A stretch of DNA of 64,000 nt from an uncultured Candidatus Actinomarina sp. (GCA_902519215.1 CABYIX010000001.1:62001-126000), one strand, 5' to 3'; shown: positions 27,310 to 36,749, counted from the first letter of the stretch. The notes: generated by a model from the sequence alone, not told the origin. Made by a program: numbers and translations.

Positions 27310-28086
27310 TTGAGCTTAGATAATAAATTAGTAGTAGTTAAAACTTCTAAAAGCAAATATCTTGCTGTAATAGACGTAGAAAAAGAATTTATTACTAATG
27401 AAGGTAAATTTTCATTTTCAGTTATTAAAAACATTCCATCTAAAATTTATTCCTCAACTGGTGTTGAATTCAAAATTTATCATCCAACATATAAAGAATT
27501 CGTACTTTTGATGAAGAGAGGCCCACAAATAATTTATCCAAAAGATATTGGACAGATTATTTTAGAAGCTGACATTAATAAAGACAGTAATGTTCTAGAA
27601 ATAGGAACTGGTTCTGGAGCCTTAACTTTATACTTATTGAACATTCTAGGGACCGGTGGTTCTTTAATTTCATTAGATGTAAGTAGAAAAAATCAAAGAA
27701 GAGCAAAAAAAACTATAGACAGATATATGTCTACTAATAATTTTAAAAATAATTACAATCTTGACTTCATTACGACTAGCTTGGTGGATTTCAACTATAA
27801 AGAATATACTGAAATAGTTGATACAGTAGTTACAGATGTTCCTGAACCATGGGAATTTTTTGAAAATAATATTGTTACTAAAGATTTGAAATGGGTGTCG
27901 TACCTTCCCTCTATAAGTCAAATTACTAAGTTCAATGATGTTTTAATCAATAATAAATTTGAAAATATTGAAGTTAAAGAAGTTATTCTTAGGGATTGGG
28001 TTGTTGATAAAAAAATAGTTAGGCCAAGCAATAAACTTGTGTCTCATACTGGATTTATAATATCTGGACGATATATAAAATATTAA
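27310..28086 (+). CDS. trmI: tRNA (adenine(58)-N1)-methyltransferase
   Basis: Methylates A58 in the T-loop. 258 aa, Rossmann methyltransferase: small N-terminal beta domain, KRGPQIIYPKDIGQI near residue 72 (the conserved R-x-x-QxxYPKD element of TrmI), SAM motif LEIGTGSGALTLYLL near 96, DVPEPWEFF near 178 with the catalytic Asp. TTG start. In other actinobacteria trmI neighbours the proteasome ATPase arc and dop-pup-prc; none of these is here. It converges with the ferredoxin gene, overlapping by 4 bp. Confidence 0.92.
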   Translation: MSLDNKLVVVKTSKSKYLAVIDVEKEFITNEGKFSFSVIKNIPSKIYSSTGVEFKIYHPTYKEFVLLMKRGPQIIYPKDIGQIILEADINKDSNVLEIGTGSGALTLYLLNILGTGGSLISLDVSRKNQRRAKKTIDRYMSTNNFKNNYNLDFITTSLVDFNYKEYTEIVDTVVTDVPEPWEFFENNIVTKDLKWVSYLPSISQITKFNDVLINNKFENIEVKEVILRDWVVDKKIVRPSNKLVSHTGFIISGRYIKY

Positions 28087-28328
28087 GGTTCAATCATAAT
28101 GCACTCACCAGGGCATTCTTCAGCTGATTCAACTACAGCCTCTTCTTGTCCTTTGGGTACATTTGCTAATCCTTCAGCTCCTCCAACATTACCGTTTTCT
28201 TCTGAGAATATTTTGTCTCCTTCTTTCACGTAGAACAGTCCATCGTCTAAACCGACAAAAACATCGGGAGCTATTTCTTCACAAAGGCCATCACCTGTGC
28301 ATAAATCTTGATCAATCCAAACTTTCAT
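28083..28328 (-). CDS. Small ferredoxin
   Basis: 81-aa acidic electron carrier. Cysteines at residues 10, 16, 72 and 76 in CTGDGLC and CPGEC: the C-x5-C plus late cysteine layout is that of single-cluster (3Fe-4S or 4Fe-4S) actinobacterial ferredoxins, with EEIAPDVF after the first pair. A 32-residue acidic insert separates the halves. The ATG at 28328 aligns with the family start; a longer upstream reading is implausible. A TAATAT box lies seven bases upstream of the ATG. Confidence 0.9.
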   Translation of the reverse strand: MKVWIDQDLCTGDGLCEEIAPDVFVGLDDGLFYVKEGDKIFSEENGNVGGAEGLANVPKGQEEAVVESAEECPGECIMIEP

Positions 28329-28432
28329 AATGTATATATTACAATAATGTTGACTTAGTATTAATTTTATAATAGAAAAATTTTTGATATAAGGTCTTTT
28401 ATTAAAAAAAATAGGTGTAATTAACGTAATAT

Positions 28433-29248
28433 ATGAAAAATGTAATAAAACGATCAATACAATTATTAAATCTAGTAAGCAATAATAAAACAATATCAAC
28501 AAATGAAATCAAAGATAGTATCACTGATTATAGAGATTTATCTGATCAAGCATTTAGAAGATCGTTTGAAAGAGATAAGTCACTTTTGAGATCTTTTGGT
28601 TATCTTCTTGAATATGAAAACGATAAATGGGGTTTTGATCAAGGCTATTCACTTGGGGGTTCATATGTATTTAATAAAATTAAAAAGGAAGCAAAAATTG
28701 ACATTGATGAGTTTATTGCAAATTATTTAATTGTAAAAAAAAGTTTAAATTTAGAAATTGAAGAATTAGTTAATCCAGAAATATTATCAAAAATTCTCTT
28801 AGCTACAAATGACAAAAAGAGATTGGGATTCACTTATTTATCTAAATATAGAAAAGTAAAACCCCAAGGAATCAGATTTCATGATGGATCATGGTATCTT
28901 GCAGCTTTTGAAGGGCAGGTATTTAAAACTTTCAAAATTGAATATATAACTGATTTAAAAGTTGGAAACAAAGAAAATTTATTTAACACTACGGATGAGC
29001 CATTTAATTTTTCTTGGGAAGATTCAAAATCATTTTTAAATATTTGCATTTCATTACCAAAATCTTTATACATAGCTAACAAAAGTGTCTTTTCTCATAA
29101 ATTAATAAAACATGTGCAAAATGACGAAATTCATATTAGAACAAGTGATACTTATGGCTTAGTTAAATTCTTATTAATTTGTGATGGTTCTTTTGAGCTT
29201 TTATCTATTGATAAACCTGATTTAATCAAGGAGATTTTAGATGAATAA
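28433..29248 (+). CDS. pafB: WYL-domain transcriptional regulator, PafB-like
   Basis: 271 aa. Winged helix-turn-helix at residues about 1-65, then a WYL domain with the name-giving triad in DGSWYLAAFE near residue 159. Together with the next gene it matches the PafB-PafC heterodimer, which in mycobacteria activates the LexA-independent DNA-damage response. Overlaps pafC by 8 bp. The pafA ligase gene that gave the operon its name is absent upstream. Confidence 0.88.
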   Translation: MKNVIKRSIQLLNLVSNNKTISTNEIKDSITDYRDLSDQAFRRSFERDKSLLRSFGYLLEYENDKWGFDQGYSLGGSYVFNKIKKEAKIDIDEFIANYLIVKKSLNLEIEELVNPEILSKILLATNDKKRLGFTYLSKYRKVKPQGIRFHDGSWYLAAFEGQVFKTFKIEYITDLKVGNKENLFNTTDEPFNFSWEDSKSFLNICISLPKSLYIANKSVFSHKLIKHVQNDEIHIRTSDTYGLVKFLLICDGSFELLSIDKPDLIKEILDE

Positions 29249-30089
29249 AAGATTAAATATTAAATTTATACAATCGTTCCTTAAAACCATAAAAAACAAA
29301 CCTTTATGGCTTATTGATAATCTACTTTTAGAACTAGAAATTTCAGAAAAAGAATTATTTTATATTTTAACAATTGTATCTGATATTTATACAACCTCTG
29401 GAGAGACATTTATAGATTATGAAATTAATGAAGACAAAAAGGAAATTAATTTTAATTTGAGTGAAAATGTATCCGAATTCCTATCAATAAATGATGGAGA
29501 ATTATTTAATATATTTTTTCTTTTATCTACCGACGCAAACTTACTATCTCTACAAGAGGAAAATAAATCAATTAAAGATTTTTCTAATATTTTAGCTAAC
29601 TATTTTACCCTGGAAAGCACAGACTATGATGAGCCGCTACGCTTACCTTTTAATGATCAGCTAAATGTAATAGAGTATATTAAGTTGGGATCATCTAATT
29701 CAATATTTTATAAAATAAAACCAATTACTTTAAAATCAAATTCTGATGGCATTATTCTTGAAGCATTTGATGTTGATGAAAATTTAATTAAGTCCTTCTT
29801 AGTTGAAAGAATTGTGAATATAACTGATGATTCTGAATATTTAGAGTCGTCAAAAATAAAAACAAATACTATTAAAGTTGAATTTGATTTATTGGATGAA
29901 AATTTTCTAAACAAATTGGGTAGTAGAATATACAAATGCGTAGAGGGGAAATTGTATATGGAATTTTATTCATATGAGAATGCTTTGGATTATGCCATAA
30001 AGAATTTACTATTCCTTGAAGTTGCTGCACCCTCTGATCTTTTAAACGATATTAACAAAAGAAAAAATAATCTTATGGAGATGTTGTGA
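29241..30089 (+). CDS. pafC: WYL-domain transcriptional regulator, PafC-like
   Basis: 282 aa. Same architecture as its upstream partner: N-terminal winged helix (residues about 1-70) and a WYL-type domain in the middle (about 130-190), but the WYL triad itself is degenerate (IILEAFDVDEN in its place). The C-terminal WCX extension is present. Position directly after pafB and before a tatA-position gene and tatC is the standard actinobacterial order, which supports the assignment more than sequence alone does. Confidence 0.8.
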   Translation: MNKRLNIKFIQSFLKTIKNKPLWLIDNLLLELEISEKELFYILTIVSDIYTTSGETFIDYEINEDKKEINFNLSENVSEFLSINDGELFNIFFLLSTDANLLSLQEENKSIKDFSNILANYFTLESTDYDEPLRLPFNDQLNVIEYIKLGSSNSIFYKIKPITLKSNSDGIILEAFDVDENLIKSFLVERIVNITDDSEYLESSKIKTNTIKVEFDLLDENFLNKLGSRIYKCVEGKLYMEFYSYENALDYAIKNLLFLEVAAPSDLLNDINKRKNNLMEML

Positions 30090-30256
30090 GTTTAGTAGAA
30101 TTTTTAATTATTCTTTTTATTACCTTAGGCGTATTAGACAAGTCAAAGGTACAAAAAATTTTAAAATATACGTCTCGATTAAGTAGCCAGCAGGGAAGGG
30201 ATGTAATAGGCGATAACTCAATAAATCAGAAATGGGTTTGGCTGGAAGAAGAATAA
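30086..30256 (+). CDS. 56-aa diverged TatA-position protein
   Basis: Too short to be obvious. GTG start overlaps the pafC stop; it ends 2 bp before tatC. The product begins with a membrane helix (SLVEFLIILFITLGVLD, residues 2-18) followed by an amphipathic basic stretch (KSKVQKILKYTSRL), the TatA/TatB layout of helix, hinge and amphipathic helix. The Phe-Gly hinge and Leu-Pro of TatA are not conserved (Leu-Gly at the hinge). Synteny pafBC-tatA-tatC strongly suggests it is the TatA component. Similarity alone would not prove it. Confidence 0.6.
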   Translation: MSLVEFLIILFITLGVLDKSKVQKILKYTSRLSSQQGRDVIGDNSINQKWVWLEEE

Positions 30257-30258
30257 TT

Positions 30259-30954
30259 ATGAGTAAAAAGCCTTTTTTTGATCACTTTAAAGAATTGAAT
30301 ATTCGGATTTTTGCATCCTTGACTGTTGTGTTAGTTTTCGCAATTATTGTTTATGCAAACTATTCAACTATTTATAATTTCCTTGTCCAACCACTCTTAA
30401 TCGCAGGGTACTCAAATGCAGACTTAGTTGCTTTTACAATATATGAAGGGTTTCAAGTAAAAATCTCTAATACCTTATTAGTTTCTTTAGTTCTATCTTT
30501 GCCAGTATTGATAATTCTCATAGGTAATTTTATTAAACCTGCAATAAATAATTTAACAAATTTTGCTTATGTAATGTATATAACATCATTCCTATCATTA
30601 TTTTACTTTGGTGTATTTGCTGCATATCAAACTTTACCAATAGCTATTGATTTCCTTCTTTCGTTCAACGAATCTGACTTTATATTAAGAACACAAAATT
30701 ATTTTCAAATTTTATTTCGCATAACAATGCTGTTTGGTCTTTCCTTTCAAATACCTCTAGTTATATATTTTTTAATAAAAAAAGGGATTATAAGCATATC
30801 TATATTCACAGAAAATAGAAAAGAATTATTCTTAGTAGTATTAATTTTTTCTGCGGTACTAACACCAACAGGGGATCCATTAACACTATTTGCTTTTGCT
30901 ATACCAGTTTATTTACTAATTGAATTCGTTTTATTTCTTAATAGAAATAAATAA
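30259..30954 (+). CDS. tatC: Twin-arginine translocase subunit TatC
   Basis: 231 aa, six membrane helices; receptor for twin-arginine signal peptides. The N-terminal HFKELNIRI corresponds to family HL.ELR.R with Glu kept. The region FGLSFQIP (residues 160-166) corresponds to FGxxFExP, but the Glu that contacts the signal peptide (E. coli Glu170) is Gln164 here. LTPTGDPLT near the C-terminus matches the TPxxD element. The ATG at 30259 fits the family start; an earlier in-frame start is inside the preceding gene. Confidence 0.9.
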   Translation: MSKKPFFDHFKELNIRIFASLTVVLVFAIIVYANYSTIYNFLVQPLLIAGYSNADLVAFTIYEGFQVKISNTLLVSLVLSLPVLIILIGNFIKPAINNLTNFAYVMYITSFLSLFYFGVFAAYQTLPIAIDFLLSFNESDFILRTQNYFQILFRITMLFGLSFQIPLVIYFLIKKGIISISIFTENRKELFLVVLIFSAVLTPTGDPLTLFAFAIPVYLLIEFVLFLNRNK

Positions 30955-30957
30955 AGA

Positions 30958-32823
30958 ATGATTCAACTAGATAAATTTCAAATTGACTCGATAAATGATA
31001 TAAAAGATTTAAATAATGTTCTTGTGGTAGCTCCAACCGGTTCCGGAAAAACTCTGATAGCAGAAAAATCAGTAGAGTATTATATACAAAATAATAAAAG
31101 AATAATTTACACAACTCCGATCAAAGCACTATCTAATCAAAAATATAATGACTTTAAAAATCAAAATATTGATGTAGGTCTATTAACTGGCGATAGGTCA
31201 ATTAATCAAGATGCGAATCTAATAATTGCAACTACTGAAATTTTAAGGAACATGATATTTTCAAATGATTCTCGATTAGTAAATACAGGATTGATAATTT
31301 TAGATGAAGTACATTACTTGGGTGACAAAGAAAGAGGGACTACCTGGGAGGAAATATTCATCCATGCACCGATAAATATTAAATTTTTATGTCTTTCTGC
31401 AACAATAAAAAATAGGAATGAATTTCTTGAATGGATAGTCTCATTAAGAGGTCCTACATCATTAATTATATCTGAAAATAGACCAGTTCCACTTGAAATA
31501 TCACTAGTAGCCTCAAATAAAGTAACAAAAAAACTCTCAATAATTAAATCAACTAAAAATAAAAAAAATAATCCAATTTTCAGATTTTCAAAACAAAATA
31601 ATAATTATTCTAATCCTCAAGGTCACCAGATAATAAAATATTTAGATGATATGAATTTACTACCTTCTATACTTTTCTATTTTTCAAGAGAAAAAGTAGA
31701 ATCAAAAGCAAGACAATTAGCTAACTCCTCATCTGTTACACATTTTAAAATTAAAATTAAGGAAAAATTTGATTCTGTTTTTAGTGATTTAGAAAATGAA
31801 GAGTACACTCTCTTAAATTTAGATGAACATCTTTGGATGTGGTCAAGAGGTGTTGGGTTTCATCATGCTGGTTTAGCACCAATTGTTAAAGAATTTGTAG
31901 AGTATCTATTTTTAAATAAATATATAAGTTACTTATATGCGACAGAAACTTTAGCTTTAGGAATTAATATGCCTGCTAAATCCATAATTTTAGAAAGACT
32001 TTATAAGTACGACGGAGTAAAAACAAGATTAATTACACAATCGGAGTTTCTTCAACTTACTGGACGTGCCGGTAGGAGAGGAATTGATGAAAAGGGTTAT
32101 GCATTTCTCTCATTTGATAAAAATATTAATAATGATTGGTATACCAACCTTTTTTCACTTGAATCAAGTAACCTGAACTCTGCATACTCTGTTAATTATT
32201 TTTCAATAATCAATTTAGTTAATATCCATAGTCTTGAAGATGCAAGTAAATTATTAAATAAAAGTTTTTTTATATTTCAGAAAAAATACAAAACAGAATT
32301 ACTTGAAAAAATATTTTATGCAAAACACAATATTCTTAAAGAACTTGGATTTCTTGATAATCATAAAGGGAGGGTGCTTGCAGAAACACAAAGAGACAAC
32401 TTAATACCCGCTATATACCTGTACGAAAAAATTTCTAATAAAACAGATGATTTCTATCTCATGTTTTTAGCATCAGGAATAACTAATGATGTCCGAAAAC
32501 TATCATTTAATGAAGCTTATGAAAATGAATATTCTTCATTTGAGTCATCATTAGAGCTATTAAACAAACTAGAAAATATGAATAATTTAAAACATTATAC
32601 AAATATAGATTTGCAGTGGTTTGATATTATCAATGAATATAAGAGAAGTAAAAATATTGAATATGTCGTAACAAAGTTTAATTTAAATATTGGTGATTTC
32701 ATAAAAGTTGCAAAAGAGATATCTGAATTATCTAAGAAACTCTATACCTTATATGATGATGAAGAATTTTACAAGATTTATAAAATGTTTGATAATAAAT
32801 TGATACAGAAAACAATGTCATGA
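30958..32823 (+). CDS. helY: Ski2-like DEAD-box helicase, HelY-type
   Basis: 621 aa RNA/DNA helicase. Walker A VVAPTGSGKT near residue 23, motif II DEVHYLG near 116, motif III LSATI near 143, motif VI QLTGRAGRRGID near 363. Actinobacterial HelY is about 900 aa; here the winged-helix and helical C-terminal parts are shortened by roughly one third while all helicase motifs stay. Follows tatC by 3 bp, and its last bases overlap the next gene. Confidence 0.9.
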   Translation: MIQLDKFQIDSINDIKDLNNVLVVAPTGSGKTLIAEKSVEYYIQNNKRIIYTTPIKALSNQKYNDFKNQNIDVGLLTGDRSINQDANLIIATTEILRNMIFSNDSRLVNTGLIILDEVHYLGDKERGTTWEEIFIHAPINIKFLCLSATIKNRNEFLEWIVSLRGPTSLIISENRPVPLEISLVASNKVTKKLSIIKSTKNKKNNPIFRFSKQNNNYSNPQGHQIIKYLDDMNLLPSILFYFSREKVESKARQLANSSSVTHFKIKIKEKFDSVFSDLENEEYTLLNLDEHLWMWSRGVGFHHAGLAPIVKEFVEYLFLNKYISYLYATETLALGINMPAKSIILERLYKYDGVKTRLITQSEFLQLTGRAGRRGIDEKGYAFLSFDKNINNDWYTNLFSLESSNLNSAYSVNYFSIINLVNIHSLEDASKLLNKSFFIFQKKYKTELLEKIFYAKHNILKELGFLDNHKGRVLAETQRDNLIPAIYLYEKISNKTDDFYLMFLASGITNDVRKLSFNEAYENEYSSFESSLELLNKLENMNNLKHYTNIDLQWFDIINEYKRSKNIEYVVTKFNLNIGDFIKVAKEISELSKKLYTLYDDEEFYKIYKMFDNKLIQKTMS

Positions 32824-33695
32824 AAACATATGTTGTTATACATAATAAAAATTCAAGAGGAAGAAATCTCAATGAAGAATATATTAACAAGCTTTTTGAA
32901 TCAAATAATCTACAGCATATTTACGAAGCAACTAATTCCTATGAGGAACTTGATCAAAAAATTAAGTTATACAACGATTCATCTAAATATCAATACTGCA
33001 CTATCGGAGGGGATGGATCATTAAATGCTTTGGTTAATTCACTCATGATAAATAATATTTCAAATCCTGAAGTATCTGTATTACCTGCGGGTAGCGGCTC
33101 AGATTTTATTAGAACATTTGCTATTCCACAAAAAATTGAAGATGCAATAAGTCATCTTTGTACAGAAAATTATTATGAAATAGACGTAGGGATTGTTAGA
33201 AATCACATCAAAGAAAAATATTTTGTAAATGTATTAAATATTGGTTTCCTAGCAGACAGTGTCGAAACAAGTGAAAAGTTTCCTAATATAATTAGAAAAT
33301 TTAGATATCCAATAAGTTTTTGGTTAAGAATTATCTTCGCATCAGCTACTCAAACATACATTAGTACAGATAGGGGGGAATTTAATGGTAGTGCATTTAA
33401 TATATCTGTTTGCAATGCACAGTATTTTGGAGGTGGTTGGAACATATCGCCAAAATCTAGCTTGCAAGATGGATTGTTTAATGCTCAGATATTTGCAGTT
33501 ACTAAATTAAAAGCAATGAAAATATTTTTTTTGGCAAAAAAAGGATTACACCTAAAAGAATCAAGTGTTCTTGTTAAAAGAACTAGCAATATTAAGCTAA
33601 TGACCGATCAAGCTATAGAAATTGATGGAGATTATTTTGGGCAAGGACCTGCTGAGATATTTATTAAAAAACGTGCCATACGTTTTAAAATTTAG
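32820..33695 (+). CDS. Diacylglycerol/lipid kinase family protein
   Basis: 291 aa, DAGK catalytic fold. N-terminal NKNSRGRN, ATP loop TIGGDGSLNALVN near residue 62 and VLPAGSGSDFIRTF near 91 (consensus PxGTxNDxA) are the family motifs. The substrate could be diacylglycerol, a sphingoid base or another lipid and cannot be told. Overlaps helY by 4 bp, so it probably ends the pafB-to-helY operon. Confidence 0.88.
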   Translation: MKTYVVIHNKNSRGRNLNEEYINKLFESNNLQHIYEATNSYEELDQKIKLYNDSSKYQYCTIGGDGSLNALVNSLMINNISNPEVSVLPAGSGSDFIRTFAIPQKIEDAISHLCTENYYEIDVGIVRNHIKEKYFVNVLNIGFLADSVETSEKFPNIIRKFRYPISFWLRIIFASATQTYISTDRGEFNGSAFNISVCNAQYFGGGWNISPKSSLQDGLFNAQIFAVTKLKAMKIFFLAKKGLHLKESSVLVKRTSNIKLMTDQAIEIDGDYFGQGPAEIFIKKRAIRFKI

Positions 33696-33723
33696 TAATA
33701 TTTAAAAAGCATAAGGGAGATTT

Positions 33724-34080
33724 ATGGCTAAAAAAGAGACAGAAGAAATCGAAGAACCTACGCTTGAAGACCTCGAAGAAGACTCAGAGGAAGTAGAAGC
33801 TCCTGCTGAGGAAGAAGAAAAGGAAGAGGTAGAAACAGAATCTTTAGAAGCACGTGTTGAAACAGAAAAAAAATCAGTAGACGATGGTGATGAAGCTGAG
33901 GGTTCATTTATGTCTGTTGATGCTGCTGAAAAAAGAAATGTTAAAAAATCTGATTTAAACCTAGATACTACAGCTGAAGATATTAAAGAAGATGAGTTTA
34001 CTTGTTCTATTTGCTTTATGATTTTAGGGAATACGCAATTAGCTAAACCAAGGTCAAAAGTTTGCTTAGATTGTGTATAA
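33724..34080 (+). CDS. DUF4193 actinobacterial zinc-ribbon protein
   Basis: 118 aa. Residues 1-60 are almost entirely Glu/Asp with a few Ala and Val; the C-terminus carries FTCSICFMIL and VCLDC, a CxxC...CxxC zinc ribbon. This is the DUF4193 pattern, found only in actinobacteria, function unknown. Good Shine-Dalgarno GGGAG six bases before ATG. Valuable as a taxonomic marker. Confidence 0.88.
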   Translation: MAKKETEEIEEPTLEDLEEDSEEVEAPAEEEEKEEVETESLEARVETEKKSVDDGDEAEGSFMSVDAAEKRNVKKSDLNLDTTAEDIKEDEFTCSICFMILGNTQLAKPRSKVCLDCV

Positions 34081-34516
34081 ACACAATGATTTCAATAAAG
34101 AATTTTTATTACAACCTGTACTAAAAATAGATAAAGAACTTCAATCACAATTTATAAAACATGTTTCATTAATTGATAATGATTTAATTGAATATTATAA
34201 GAAATTAGATTTTGAAAATCCAGTATTTTATGAGTTGACCTGTGAAACATTACCTATTGGGTATGTTAAAACTTTTACCCAAAATAAATATAGAATTTTA
34301 ACGGAAATATTTATAGTACAAAATTTTAGAGAATTAGGATTGGGAACTTTTGCGTTAAATTCAATTCGTATAGAAGTTAAGAAAGAAAACATGCCATTAA
34401 GAACTGTTACTTTACCAAGTGACAGGATAGCTAAAAATTTTTATGAAGCTAGTGGTATAACTGCTCGATTACTTTTAATGGAGGAAAAACGTGATAAACC
34501 TCGCTTCCGATCTTGA
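34073..34516 (+). CDS. GNAT-family N-acetyltransferase-like protein
   Basis: 147 aa. The C-terminal half has the acetyl-CoA motif A as FRELGLGTFAL (R-x-x-G-x-G) near residue 92 and motif B as KNFYEASGI near 126. GTG start overlaps the DUF4193 gene by 8 bp, and the end overlaps the HAD gene. Substrate unknown. The N-terminal half is unlike well-known members. Confidence 0.72.
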   Translation: MYKHNDFNKEFLLQPVLKIDKELQSQFIKHVSLIDNDLIEYYKKLDFENPVFYELTCETLPIGYVKTFTQNKYRILTEIFIVQNFRELGLGTFALNSIRIEVKKENMPLRTVTLPSDRIAKNFYEASGITARLLLMEEKRDKPRFRS

Positions 34517-35234
34517 CGGAACAATATATAAAGGAAATGAGTTAATTAAAGGAGTTGAAGAGACATATAAGTTACTAATTAAAAAAAAAGTTAATATTAT
34601 CTTCACTACCAACAACAGCTCACAATCCCCAGATGTATTAAAACTAAAATTAGAGGATTTGTTGAATCACAAAATAGATATTGAAAATATAATTACTCCA
34701 CTAAAGCTCTTCAAATTTTATGTTGATCCTTCAAAATATAAACTGTATGTTTATGGGTCAAATAACTTAAAGAAATTTTTACAAGATTCAAATTATAATC
34801 TAACTTCTCTAGAAAAGTCTAACGCTATCTTAATTGGAAGAAAAGATGATCTAGATGTAAATGAAATAGAAAAAATTATTAATTATGTAAAAAAAGGTGA
34901 AACAATTTATTGTTTGAATAAAGATTTAACTTACCCAACGGAAAATAAAGAATTACCCGGTAATGGGGTTGTTGTAAAGATAATTGAAGACAGTATAGAA
35001 AGTATTATTAAATCATTTGGTAAGCCAGATTATTTTTATACACAGTATTTTTCTGATTCTAAAATTAAAGTTGACTATGTGGTGGGAGACAGAGTAGATA
35101 CTGATATAAATTTTGCTAAAAAAATCAATGCATACTCTATTTTAGTAACATCAGGTGTAAGTAATTTTCTCTCTGAAGATTCAGCTGATTTAAAATTAAA
35201 TTCTTTTTCAGAAATTATACCTTTTATAATTTAG
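34491..35234 (+). CDS. HAD-superfamily phosphatase, NagD-like
   Basis: 247 aa. Motif I ASDLDGTIYKG (Asp nucleophile and acid/base, residues 7 and 9), motif II TTNNSS near 38, motif IV VGDRVDTDI near 200, with a C2-type cap between, as in NagD/phosphoglycolate phosphatases. In M. tuberculosis the HAD gene Rv1692 stands before tlyA-nadK; here only a rhomboid gene lies between it and nadK. GTG start. It converges with rhomboid and overlaps it by 27 bp. Confidence 0.88.
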   Translation: MINLASDLDGTIYKGNELIKGVEETYKLLIKKKVNIIFTTNNSSQSPDVLKLKLEDLLNHKIDIENIITPLKLFKFYVDPSKYKLYVYGSNNLKKFLQDSNYNLTSLEKSNAILIGRKDDLDVNEIEKIINYVKKGETIYCLNKDLTYPTENKELPGNGVVVKIIEDSIESIIKSFGKPDYFYTQYFSDSKIKVDYVVGDRVDTDINFAKKINAYSILVTSGVSNFLSEDSADLKLNSFSEIIPFII

Positions 35235-35915
35235 AACTTTCAATAACGCGTATCCAATAATAAACCCGCCAATATGTGCTTCCCATGAAATATTACTTGT
35301 TGAAATAGCTATAAATATTTGAGATACAAACCAAAAAATCATAAAATATTTAGCTTTAATCGTTGTTGGAAATAATATTCCAAATGGAACTAAAACTAAT
35401 AACTTAGCATTTGGGAATAAGTAAACATATGCACCCATTAGTCCTGAAACAATTCCAGAAGCTCCAACTACAGTTATTAAACTGCTTTGATTTAAAACAA
35501 TGTGGAATGAGATACTTGATACACCAACGATTAATAGAAAAATAAAAAATTTTATCTTTCCTAATTTGTCTTCGACATTATTTCCAAATATCCAAAAACT
35601 CCACAAATTTCCTAAGATATGAATAAAATTTGCATGAAAAAAGTTTGAATAAAATAATCCCAGATAAACATTTTTAAAGGGAAATATAACATCATTGCTT
35701 ATTACATTGCAATTATTTTGGTAATACTGTTCTATAGAAATAGGATATCCAGTTATAAATTCACATGGGATTGCTGCATATTCATAAAAAAAATTGAATA
35801 ATTCTAAATCTGTCTTAGGTTGAATTATTACATAAGTTAAAACAACGGATATCATAAAAATTCTTGAAATGATTGGTGTATTTTTAGCTGGATTTATATC
35901 TGATATGGGTATCAT
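35208..35915 (-). CDS. Rhomboid-family intramembrane serine protease
   Basis: 235 aa with six or seven membrane helices. Catalytic Ser in GASGIVSGLMGAY near residue 152 and catalytic His in EAHIGGFIIGY near 219; the oxyanion-helping segment FHANFIHILGNLWSFW also fits rhomboids. It starts 36 bp from the divergent nadK. TAATGT lies about seven bases upstream of its ATG. Confidence 0.92.
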   Translation of the reverse strand: MIPISDINPAKNTPIISRIFMISVVLTYVIIQPKTDLELFNFFYEYAAIPCEFITGYPISIEQYYQNNCNVISNDVIFPFKNVYLGLFYSNFFHANFIHILGNLWSFWIFGNNVEDKLGKIKFFIFLLIVGVSSISFHIVLNQSSLITVVGASGIVSGLMGAYVYLFPNAKLLVLVPFGILFPTTIKAKYFMIFWFVSQIFIAISTSNISWEAHIGGFIIGYALLKVLNYKRYNF

Positions 35916-35939
35916 TTTATGAACATTATAAGTACGGTG

Positions 35940-35945
35940 TAATAT
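35940..35945 (+). promoter_or_regulatory. -10 box of nadK, leaderless type
   Basis: TAATAT ends six bases before the nadK ATG. Confidence 0.4.
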
Positions 35946-35951
35946 AAATAT

Positions 35952-36749
35952 ATGAAAAAGATAACAATAGTTTCATCAAAGAAATATATCAGATCTAGTC
36001 AGTTTAAGAGTCTAATTGACACTTTGGATTCAATAAAAATTGTATATGAATATATAGATCTAGATAAAACTGAAGATGATTTTGAAATAAACACAGATTC
36101 CATAATTCTTGGACTTGGTGGAGACGGAACTGCCTTGAGAGCAATGAAACTAGGTTGGATAAACAAAGTACCTGTTCTAAATATTGGTTCAGGAAGGGTT
36201 GGCTATCTTGTCAATTCACTAGAAGAGATAGACATCACATCACTTCTATCAAAAACTAATCAAAAGTATGTAAAACCGAGAACACCAATTATTCAAAATC
36301 AAGAAAAAAACTCTCCAGCTTTTAATGAAATAGTTATTATAAAAAATTCGCCTACTAGATTGCTAGATTTAGAAATTCAGACTTATGAACAGAAAGTTAA
36401 ATTAAGAGCAGATGGTATTATTATTTCAACCTCTTTAGGGTCTACAGCATATAATTATTCAGCTGGTGGACCAATTGTTCAAACAAGTATAGATACTCTT
36501 ATAATCACTCCAATTTCTCCATTTACAAAATTTCCAAGATCTATAGTTCTAGACAAGGAAAGTTCTATAAAAATTAAAGTTGCTAAAAATCAAAACTACT
36601 CAATTCAATTTGATGGTATTGAAAGCATTTCTAGAATTTCTAACGAAGATGAATATTATGAATATTTATTATCTGAAGAAAATTTAGATGTATTTTATGA
36701 AAAAGATATTCCAAAATTAGATTTATTTTTAAATCAAATACTTAGATAG
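35952..36749 (+). CDS. nadK: NAD kinase
   Basis: Phosphorylates NAD to NADP. 265 aa. GGDGT motif in ILGLGGDGTALRAM near residue 57, NIGSGRVGYLVNSL near 80 (family NxGxLGFL), and the nucleotide-binding RADGIIISTSLGSTAYNYSAGGPIV near 155-180. In most actinobacteria it is followed by recN and others before pyrG; here pyrG comes directly. Confidence 0.95.
   Translation: MKKITIVSSKKYIRSSQFKSLIDTLDSIKIVYEYIDLDKTEDDFEINTDSIILGLGGDGTALRAMKLGWINKVPVLNIGSGRVGYLVNSLEEIDITSLLSKTNQKYVKPRTPIIQNQEKNSPAFNEIVIIKNSPTRLLDLEIQTYEQKVKLRADGIIISTSLGSTAYNYSAGGPIVQTSIDTLIITPISPFTKFPRSIVLDKESSIKIKVAKNQNYSIQFDGIESISRISNEDEYYEYLLSEENLDVFYEKDIPKLDLFLNQILR

Noticed and set aside
28329-28502. Long N-terminal extension of the ferredoxin
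   Set aside because: Hydrophobic and low-complexity, crosses the promoter and the pafB start; the ATG at 28328 matches known ferredoxins.
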